From NCBI GenBank assembly GCA_902800925.1, contig CADCGD010000019.1, positions 1-57,580 of the forward strand: DNA of 57,580 nucleotides, in the 5' to 3' direction. Below, piece after piece: positions 51,761 through 57,580 of the stretch (position 1 is its first letter; every line of letters starts with the position of its first letter). The DNA is from an uncultured Bacteroidales bacterium (GTDB taxonomy: Bacteria > Bacteroidota > Bacteroidia > Bacteroidales > Bacteroidaceae). The position numbers and the translations under genes are program-made. The notes beneath the pieces are model-generated. The model was not told the origin of the DNA, searched no databases, and worked only from the letters and a program-made list of their open reading frames with translations.

Positions 51761-52240
51761 ATGAGATCAAGAACAGCAATTTGGTTTGAGTGCAAGATCG
51801 CCTACGAGAAAGTGATGGACGACGGCTTGCAGAAGAAGGTGACAGAAAACTATGTAGTCGACGCCCTGAGTTTTACGGAGGCTGAAAAGCGCATCATGGA
51901 AGAGATGTCGAGCTACATCAGTGGCGAGTTCACCGTCAAAGACATCAAGATAGCCCCCTATGGTGAAATATTCTTCTCTGACGAGGAGATGGCCGACCGT
52001 TGGTATAAGTGTAAACTGCAGTTTATCACTATCGATGAGAAGACCGAGAAGGAGAAGCGTTCCAACGTCAACTACCTGGTACAGGCCGGTACATTGAATG
52101 GTGCTGTCAGGAATATCGACGAGGTGATGGGTGGTACGATGATAGACTATGTCATTGCCTCCGTTGCTGAGACCACGCTGATGGACGTCTTCGAGTATGG
52201 CAAGGAAAAACACGACGACAAGCCTGAATACGAAGGATAA
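51761..52240 (+). CDS. DUF4494 family protein
   Basis: 159 aa, soluble. TAIWFECKIAYEKVMDDGLQ, ENYVVDALSFTEAEKRIMEE, FFSDEEMADRWYKCKLQFIT, RSNVNYLVQAGTLNGAVRNI and the acidic C-terminus match DUF4494, a Bacteroidota family of unknown function. Two similar beta-alpha halves can be seen (each begins with W(F/Y)(E/K)CK). The stop overlaps the YggS start (TAATG), so the two are coupled. Confidence 0.85.
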   Translation: MRSRTAIWFECKIAYEKVMDDGLQKKVTENYVVDALSFTEAEKRIMEEMSSYISGEFTVKDIKIAPYGEIFFSDEEMADRWYKCKLQFITIDEKTEKEKRSNVNYLVQAGTLNGAVRNIDEVMGGTMIDYVIASVAETTLMDVFEYGKEKHDDKPEYEG

Positions 52241-52911
52241 TGTACGACGTTAAAGGGAATCTGAAGCAGGTACTGGGTAATTTGCCACAGGGCGTGCGCC
52301 TTGTGGCTATCTCCAAGTATCACCCCAACGAGTATATTGAGGCTGCCTATGAGGAGGGCCAGCGCATCTTCGGAGAAAGCCACGAACAGGAGTTGCGCCA
52401 GAAACACGAGACGCTTCCTAAGGATATCGAGTGGCATTTCATCGGTCATCTGCAGACCAACAAGGTGAAGTATATCGCTCCCTACGTCACGATGGTGGAG
52501 GCTGTAGACTCGCTGAAACTGCTCAAGGAGATTGACAAACAGGCTGCCAAGTGTGGACGTGTCATCGATGTGCTGTTGGAGCTCCATATCGCGGAGGAAG
52601 AGACGAAATACGGACTCACACCTGATGCCTTGCGACAGCTGTTGGCTGATGGTGAATGGCGTCAGCTCAGCCATGTGCGTATCTGTGGCCTGATGATGAT
52701 GGCCTCCTATGTTGACGACGAGCAACAGATACGTAGTGAGTTCCGTCTGGCACACAACCTCTTTGACGAAGTGAAGGCGCGCTATTTCGCTGATGCGCCT
52801 TGGTTTTGCGAACGTTCATGGGGCATGAGCCACGACTATCCGATAGCCGTGCGGGAAGGGTCTACGATGGTGCGTGTGGGAACGTCTATTTTTGGTCCCC
52901 GCGTCTATTGA
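52240..52911 (+). CDS. YggS/PROSC family pyridoxal-phosphate homeostasis protein
   Basis: 223 aa. Fold-type III PLP-binding TIM barrel: VRLVAISKYHPNEYIEAAYE (PLP Lys), IFGESHEQELRQK, IEWHFIGHLQTNKVKYIAPY, VDSLKLLKEIDKQAAKCGRV, CGLMMMASYVDD and MSHDYPIAVREGSTMVRVGT (phosphate loop), ending FGPRVY. Controls free PLP and has no known catalysis. The last 26 nt overlap the convergent EFR1 gene. Confidence 0.93.
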   Translation: MYDVKGNLKQVLGNLPQGVRLVAISKYHPNEYIEAAYEEGQRIFGESHEQELRQKHETLPKDIEWHFIGHLQTNKVKYIAPYVTMVEAVDSLKLLKEIDKQAAKCGRVIDVLLELHIAEEETKYGLTPDALRQLLADGEWRQLSHVRICGLMMMASYVDDEQQIRSEFRLAHNLFDEVKARYFADAPWFCERSWGMSHDYPIAVREGSTMVRVGTSIFGPRVY

Positions 52912-53695
52912 AGTAATACTGATCGCGCTTTCTCGTGATGTTGCCGTAATTGATGGCATGCACGGGACAGTAGTGATAACAAGCCAGACAGCAGGTACAC
53001 TGTCCATTGTGTAACCATGTGGGAGGTGTACCTGCGATGTTGCCTACAGGACACACCTTGCTGCACTTACCGCAGCGGGTGCATACGTCTTCATCGACGG
53101 TGAACTTCTTGTCAGTGACCATTTTCTGGTTGAAGTAAGCACCAATGACGTATGAGTAGAGTCGGGGAGTGCCCCCTTTCTCCAGTTCCTCAATACCGCG
53201 TTTGCAGTCTTTGACGATGCTAATAATATGGTGCAACTGGTGTCTGGCGTTCTCAATCTTCCAGTGTTCCTTGTCGATAGGGTCGGTCTTCATAAACGGC
53301 AGACAGACGTAGGACTCTGGCATAATCACTGAGAATACACTCTCTGCCTGTAGAGGACTGCCGTCTTCCGCTTGAAGGGTTCTGTTCGCGGCCAAGTCCT
53401 TGTTGAAGATGGTCATGGCCTCGCCCATGTTGTCACCACAGGTCGTTAGTGCCCAACAAAAGTGGGGAGGTCGGCCGACCAGTGCCAGTTGGCGGATGAA
53501 CTGACGTACAATTTTGGGTGGTTGCCACCCGTGTGTAGGAAAGCAGAAACCTATCCGTTCGCCCTCTTGCAACTTGAATTCGAAGCGTCTTTCCTTCATC
53601 ATGTCAGGAATGCATAGCAGTTCTTCTCCGATGGCCTCTGCTATCTGCTGAGCTACCCATCGAGTATTACCCGTACCAGAGAAATAGAATATCAT
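52886..53695 (-). CDS. EFR1-family flavodoxin-ferredoxin protein
   Basis: 269 aa. The N-terminal flavodoxin-like domain (about 1-170) starts MIFYFSGTGNTRWVAQQIAE, the FMN phosphate loop. The C-terminal domain has two 4Fe-4S sites, CTRCGKCSKVCPVGN (about 212-226) and CTCCLACYHYCPVHA (about 237-251). An electron carrier of unknown partner. Its own promoter region is the AT-rich 53696-53807. Convergent, slightly overlapping YggS. Confidence 0.92.
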   Translation of the reverse strand: MIFYFSGTGNTRWVAQQIAEAIGEELLCIPDMMKERRFEFKLQEGERIGFCFPTHGWQPPKIVRQFIRQLALVGRPPHFCWALTTCGDNMGEAMTIFNKDLAANRTLQAEDGSPLQAESVFSVIMPESYVCLPFMKTDPIDKEHWKIENARHQLHHIISIVKDCKRGIEELEKGGTPRLYSYVIGAYFNQKMVTDKKFTVDEDVCTRCGKCSKVCPVGNIAGTPPTWLHNGQCTCCLACYHYCPVHAINYGNITRKRDQYYFNRRGDQK

Positions 53696-53807
53696 ATATG
53701 TTAAGAATTTTAGTGTCTAAATAGCTGTATTTTGCTATAAATCATAAATTTTCTACAAAATTAGTCATTTTTTTGGTAAAAAATAACAATTGTATTATTT
53801 TTTTTTG

Positions 53808-53815
53808 TATATTTG
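53808..53815 (+). promoter_or_regulatory. -7 box of the AraC-type regulator
   Basis: TATATTTG after a long T-run ending in g and before cacttg, 34 nt from the start codon. -33 not clear. Confidence 0.55.
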
Positions 53816-53849
53816 CACTTGAAATGTATAAATAAGTTCTTCACAGGGT

Positions 53850-54305
53850 ATGGCAAAGTATAATATTACTGAGAAAAAAGCTAAGGAGGCTGTCTATCGC
53901 AGTCTCGTCAGCCCTAAGTTGATGGATGAGATGAAGGAGAAGATCCTGAAGATCATCGTGATGGAGAAGAAGTATAAGGATAAGGATTATTCAGCCAAGA
54001 AACTTGCCGAAGATTTAGGAACCAACACGCGTTATATCTCTGCGGTGGTGAATGTCCGTTTCCACATGAACTACACTTCTTTCGTCAACAAGTTCCGAAT
54101 AGAAGAAGCGATGGCTATTCTCGTAGACCGCAGATATCAGGATTTGCGCATGGAGGAGGTCAGCGACATGGTGGGCTTTTCCAATCGTCAGTCGTTCTAT
54201 GCTTCGTTCTACAAACTGATGAACATGACGCCACGTGAGTATCGTCTGCAGCATCTGGCGCAACACCCTGCCGAGAAGGTTAAACACGAGAAAAAGTCGC
54301 ACTGA
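53850..54305 (+). CDS. AraC-family transcriptional regulator, DNA-binding domain only
   Basis: 151 aa. Two helix-turn-helix units: YSAKKLAEDLGTNTRYISAV (about 50-70) and MEEVSDMVGFSNRQSFYASF (about 100-120), with the AraC ending YKLMNMTPREYRLQHL. There is no ligand-binding domain, only a basic helical N-terminus, so it is likely regulated by expression level or partner. Target unknown. Seven nt before the DPP III gene; shared transcription is likely. Confidence 0.9.
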   Translation: MAKYNITEKKAKEAVYRSLVSPKLMDEMKEKILKIIVMEKKYKDKDYSAKKLAEDLGTNTRYISAVVNVRFHMNYTSFVNKFRIEEAMAILVDRRYQDLRMEEVSDMVGFSNRQSFYASFYKLMNMTPREYRLQHLAQHPAEKVKHEKKSH

Positions 54306-54312
54306 ACACACA

Positions 54313-56289
54313 ATGAACTATTCGGATGATTGCACGCCTCATTTTGGCTATGTGACCGATGAGCGCTTTGCGGACATTCAATTGCTCAGATACCGTTTGA
54401 ACGGATTTGAGCAATTGTCTTTGTTACAGAAAAAACAGATTTATTATCTCTCGAAAGCGACGCTCTACGGGCGTGATATTACTTTCGACCAGTTTGGACG
54501 CTATAACCTCCGCATCCGTAAGATGCTGGAGGCGATATACACTGATCCTGCTGTCAGTCATGAAACTGACGGTTTCCGTGCCTTGGAGGTTTACCTCAAG
54601 CGTGTATGGTTCTCTAACGGTATCTACCATCACTATGGTACCGAGAAATTTCAGCCAGGCTTCACGGCAGACTATCTGCGCAGTGTTTTGCAGCAGGTTG
54701 ATGCCGGGAAGTTACCACTGCGTGATGGTGAGACGCTTGATGCGCTATGTGACGAATTGTTTCCTGTCATCTTTGACCCCACGGTTCTGCCTAAGCGTGT
54801 TAATAAAGCGGATGGCGAAGACCTCTTGCTGACGTCTGCTTGCAATTTCTATGAAGGTGTGACGCAACAGGAGGCAGAAGAGTTCTATGCCCAGCGAAAG
54901 GCTGACGATGAAAAGAATCCACGTCCGCTGTCCCATGGCCTGAATGCTACGCTTGTCAAACGGAATGGTATTGTCAAAGAGGATGTATGGAAGGTTGATG
55001 GCCGCTACGGCAACGCAATCCAGCATATCGTTTATTGGCTGAAGAAGGCACAGGGTGTTGCTGAGAATGCTCGTCAACGACGTGTTATCGAATTGCTTAT
55101 CAGCTATTACGAAACGGGTGACCTGCAGTGTTTCAACGACTACTGCATCGAGTGGGTTGGTGAACACGAGGGTAGGATAGACTTTGTGAATGGTTTCATT
55201 GAGGTCTATGGTGATCCGTTGGGGCTGAAAGGTTCATGGGAAGGCATTGTGGAGTACAAGGATCTGGAGGCTACCAAGCGTACGCAGACCATCAGTCAGA
55301 ATGCACAGTGGTTTGAGGACCATTCTCCTGTCGATCCTCGTTTTCGCAAACCCCACGTCAAGGGTGTCACAGCTAATGCCATTTGTGCTGCTATGCTAGG
55401 CGGCGATGAATATCCATCTACGGCTATTGGTATCAACCTACCCAATGCTGACTGGATACGTGCAGAGCATGGCTCGAAGAGCATCACCATCTCGAATATT
55501 ACGGAAGCATATAACAAGGCGGCTCACGGCAGTGGCTTCAAGGAGGAGTTTGTGGTAGACCGGCAGACGTTGGCAATCATCGAGAAGTATGGCGACAAGT
55601 GCGATGACCTGCATACGGACCTTCATGAGTGTCTGGGACATGGTAGCGGACAGTTGTTGCCAGGTACTGACCCTGACGCATTGAAGGCTTATGGCAACAC
55701 CATCGAGGAGGCGCGTGCCGATCTTTTTGGACTCTACTATATTGCAGACCATAAGTTGGTTGAGTTAGGTCTGTTGCCTGACGACGAGGCCTATAAGGCC
55801 CAGTACTACAGCTATATCATGAATGGTTTGATGACACAGCTCATCCGCATTGAACCTGGGCGCCAAATTGAAGAGGCACACATGCGTAACCGTTCGCTGA
55901 TAGCCCATTGGTGCTATGAACAGGGCAATGGTGCTGTTACCATGGAAAAACGTGAGGGAAAAAACTTCGTGCGCATCACAGACTATCAGGCTTTACGTTC
56001 ACTCTTTGCCCGCCTTTTGGCAGAAATACAACGCATCAAGAGTGAAGGCGACTATGAGGCAGCCCGTCAACTGGTGGAGCGCTATGCCGTAAAGGTCGAT
56101 GCACAGTTGCACCAAGAGGTGTTGGAGCGCTACAAGCGTCTCGACCTTGCACCCTATAAGGGTTTTGTCAATCCTGTATTGAAGCCTGTTCTTGACGCTC
56201 AAGGTGAGATTAGCGATATACAGGTTGATTATACAGAGAGTTATGTTCACCAAATGCTACGCTATGGACAAGAGTACGGTACCCTCTAA
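54313..56289 (+). CDS. Dipeptidyl peptidase III (M49 family)
   Basis: Zinc dipeptidyl peptidase releasing N-terminal dipeptides. 658 aa from ATG 54313; an ATG at 54235 lies inside the regulator gene and is rejected. The zinc motif is HECLGH (about residues 438-443), the five-residue-spaced form typical of bacterial M49, and EEARAD (about 465-470) gives the third ligand. No signal peptide, hence cytoplasmic. The region AHGSGFKEEFVVD before the zinc site and RIEPGRQIEEAHMRNR after it are usual family landmarks. Overlaps the next gene by 26 nt. Confidence 0.94.
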   Translation: MNYSDDCTPHFGYVTDERFADIQLLRYRLNGFEQLSLLQKKQIYYLSKATLYGRDITFDQFGRYNLRIRKMLEAIYTDPAVSHETDGFRALEVYLKRVWFSNGIYHHYGTEKFQPGFTADYLRSVLQQVDAGKLPLRDGETLDALCDELFPVIFDPTVLPKRVNKADGEDLLLTSACNFYEGVTQQEAEEFYAQRKADDEKNPRPLSHGLNATLVKRNGIVKEDVWKVDGRYGNAIQHIVYWLKKAQGVAENARQRRVIELLISYYETGDLQCFNDYCIEWVGEHEGRIDFVNGFIEVYGDPLGLKGSWEGIVEYKDLEATKRTQTISQNAQWFEDHSPVDPRFRKPHVKGVTANAICAAMLGGDEYPSTAIGINLPNADWIRAEHGSKSITISNITEAYNKAAHGSGFKEEFVVDRQTLAIIEKYGDKCDDLHTDLHECLGHGSGQLLPGTDPDALKAYGNTIEEARADLFGLYYIADHKLVELGLLPDDEAYKAQYYSYIMNGLMTQLIRIEPGRQIEEAHMRNRSLIAHWCYEQGNGAVTMEKREGKNFVRITDYQALRSLFARLLAEIQRIKSEGDYEAARQLVERYAVKVDAQLHQEVLERYKRLDLAPYKGFVNPVLKPVLDAQGEISDIQVDYTESYVHQMLRYGQEYGTL

Positions 56290-56887
56290 GATAAAGGAAA
56301 TCAAACAGTCGTTCCGTCAGATGATGGATGGCTCAATAGCACAGTCCATGCGTGACAAGGGACTGAACTATCACCTCAACTGGGGTGCTACGTTGCCTCG
56401 CTTGAAGGCTAAAGCCGAGGAACTAGGTACTGACTATGATTTGGCGATAGCCCTGTGGAAAGAGAATGTCCGCGAGTGTAAGATTCTGGCTACGATGTTG
56501 ATGCCTGCCGACAAGATACTGCCAGAGGTCGTGGATATCTGGATGGAGCAGATACCTTCGCAGGAGATTGCCGAACAGGCAGCTTTTAATCTGTTCCAGC
56601 ATCTGCCGTATGCTCCTGAGAAAGCCTATCAGTGGATAGCGTCTGATAAAGAGTACGAGCAGTTGTGTGGTTTCCATGTGTTGACGCGTCTGTTTATGAA
56701 TAAACAGGAACCCAACGAACGAGGTATCAATGAGTTCATTGATCAGGCATTGGTAGCACTGCAAGGGCCATTCCCCTCTGTCCGTAAGGCGGCCATGCAG
56801 AGCATTTATCGCTTTGCTGAACTAGGTCTGATGTATGAGCGACTGGCAAAAAGTGCTGCGAAATCCATCAATTTAGATATTTTTTAA
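56264..56887 (+). CDS. HEAT-like repeat protein, DNA alkylation repair (AlkD-like) family
   Basis: 207 aa from ATG 56264 (56243 is an alternative). All helical: KIKEIKQSFRQMMDGSIAQS, GATLPRLKAKAEELGTDYDL, LWKENVRECKILATMLMP and AFNLFQHLPYAPEKAYQW. The ALWKENVRECKILA stretch matches the start of AlkD HEAT repeats. Whether it removes alkylated bases is uncertain; many relatives in this phylum are annotated only by fold. It begins within DPP III. Confidence 0.75.
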   Translation: MDKSTVPSKIKEIKQSFRQMMDGSIAQSMRDKGLNYHLNWGATLPRLKAKAEELGTDYDLAIALWKENVRECKILATMLMPADKILPEVVDIWMEQIPSQEIAEQAAFNLFQHLPYAPEKAYQWIASDKEYEQLCGFHVLTRLFMNKQEPNERGINEFIDQALVALQGPFPSVRKAAMQSIYRFAELGLMYERLAKSAAKSINLDIF

Positions 56888-56919
56888 ATAATTGTTGCCT
56901 TAATCTCCAAAAAAAGTAG

Positions 56920-56927
56920 TAATTTTG
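56920..56927 (+). promoter_or_regulatory. -7 box of the Fur-family regulator/purA
   Basis: TAATTTTG followed by TGCGG, 30 nt before ATG 56958. The -33 is weak (GTTG at 56894-56897). Confidence 0.55.
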
Positions 56928-56957
56928 TGCGGTTTTTAACCACTATGACCACATAAA

Positions 56958-57431
56958 ATGAGAGAAAACGTTAAGGCAACGGTCAAGAATATCTTGACCA
57001 GCTATCTGGAATTGAATAAGCGCAGGAAGACGCCAGAGCGCTTTACCATTCTCGATGCGGTGTATAGCATCACAGGGCATTTTACCCTAGAGGAGCTTGG
57101 CGATAAACTGGCTGACGACTACAATTTCCCTGTGAGTCGTGCTACGCTTTACAATACGTTGCGCCTGTTTGTTGAGTTGCGCCTTGTGGTGCGCCATCGC
57201 TTTCAGTCCACAACGAAGTATGAGGCCTGTTATGATAACAATAGCCATTGCCATCAGATATGCACCATGTGTGGAAAGGTGACGGAGGTGAAGTCTAATC
57301 AGGTTAGTGAGGCTATCAATAGCATGCCGACACGACGTTTCCATAAGGATGGTTTTATGCTTTATGTCTATGGTATCTGTAGTTCGTGTCAAGCCAAGAC
57401 AAGACGCCATACGGAGAAGAAAAAGAAATAG
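56958..57431 (+). CDS. Fur-family transcriptional repressor
   Basis: 157 aa. A winged helix (about 25-85) with TPERFTILDAVYSITGHFTL and VSRATLYNTLRLFVELRLVV. The dimerisation/metal domain has HCHQICTMCGKV and CSSCQAKTRR, the paired CxxC structural zinc site. Iron (Fur) or peroxide (PerR) sensing cannot be separated by eye. Same-strand, 20 nt before purA, a gene order common in Bacteroidota. Confidence 0.93.
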   Translation: MRENVKATVKNILTSYLELNKRRKTPERFTILDAVYSITGHFTLEELGDKLADDYNFPVSRATLYNTLRLFVELRLVVRHRFQSTTKYEACYDNNSHCHQICTMCGKVTEVKSNQVSEAINSMPTRRFHKDGFMLYVYGICSSCQAKTRRHTEKKKK

Positions 57432-57451
57432 TTTAAATAATAGATAAGACA

Positions 57452-57580
57452 ATGAATCAAGGTAAAGTAGATGTCCTGCTGGGTTTGCAGTGGGGCGACG
57501 AAGGAAAGGGTAAGGTAGTCGACGTGTTGACTCCCCAGTACGATGTTGTTGCCCGTTTTCAGGGCGGTCCCAATGCCGGT
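57452..57580 (+). CDS. purA: Adenylosuccinate synthetase, 5' part (runs off the window)
   Basis: 43 codons are visible to the window edge. [20 protein letters not shown] is the GTP-binding start of PurA (QWGDEGKGK with catalytic Asp). It continues [20 protein letters not shown], then NAG, also diagnostic. Joins IMP and aspartate to adenylosuccinate in AMP synthesis. Probably co-transcribed with the Fur-family gene. Confidence 0.95.
   Translation, partial: MNQGKVDVLLGLQWGDEGKGKVVDVLTPQYDVVARFQGGPNAG

Overview
The window looks like a chromosomal segment of a member of the Bacteroidota, most likely Prevotella or a close relative (Segatella, Xylanibacter). Three things point there. Gene starts are preceded by the Bacteroidota promoter (TTTG, 19-20 nt, TAnnTTTG) and seldom by a Shine-Dalgarno sequence. 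The gene content is typical of the phylum: TamL, a DUF4270 lipoprotein, DUF4494, a lone GT5 starch synthase domain beside panC-panD, the mce-mmdA-biotin carrier cluster, and surface proteins ending in a 'YDLQGRR...GIYIVNGKK' tail. Several neighbourhoods (zapA-rny, fur-purA, trmH-tamL) also fit the phylum. Genes are dense on both strands and base composition is near balanced. I see no complete IS element, prophage, CRISPR array or rRNA.

Layout. 1-488: non-coding, with a hairpin element and promoters. 489-8412: prfC, tsaC, then an envelope/signalling run of OM barrel, phosphatidylserine-decarboxylase-like lipoprotein, SpoIIE phosphatase and ClC channel. 8413-15903: fmt, rpe, an ECF sigma factor, a GHMP kinase-nucleotidyltransferase fusion, rmlA and two small four-helix-bundle (23S rRNA IVS/S23 family) genes, in the most repeat-rich part of the window. 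15982-18425: coiled-coil gene, zapA, rny, tRNA-Val. 18502-27666: patatin and three tandem large surface proteins. 27666-33827: pcrA, a minus-strand GT5/DUF4270/small-protein operon, panC-panD. 33904-36606: the methylmalonyl-CoA epimerase/decarboxylase cluster on the minus strand, including a 49-aa subunit. 36687-42573: TonB receptor, GNAT-like protein, nitroreductase, DUF2520 protein, kdsC, maf. 42613-50409: hypothetical protein, a nucleoside hydrolase remnant, trmH, tamL, lipoprotein, MBL hydrolase, LolE-like permease, aminotransferase. 50521-57580: pseudokinase, DUF4494, YggS, EFR1 ferredoxin, AraC regulator, DPP III, HEAT protein, Fur regulator and the start of purA.

The most unusual signal is a set of short-period repeat tracts. 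The periods are 7 nt (gagaatt; aattgat/aaatgat; aattatg) and 8 nt (cgatgttt/cgatattt). They recur between genes, inside promoters and inside coding regions. Two S23-family genes are each bracketed by inverted arms of a different heptad family. Two larger stem-loops share an identical 27-nt loop. Tracts supply start or stop codons to several genes and are spliced in frame into the interdomain linkers of fmt and a trmH-type gene. I propose, as inference, that these are small stem-loop mobile elements: some carry an S23-family gene and the others are gene-less relatives.
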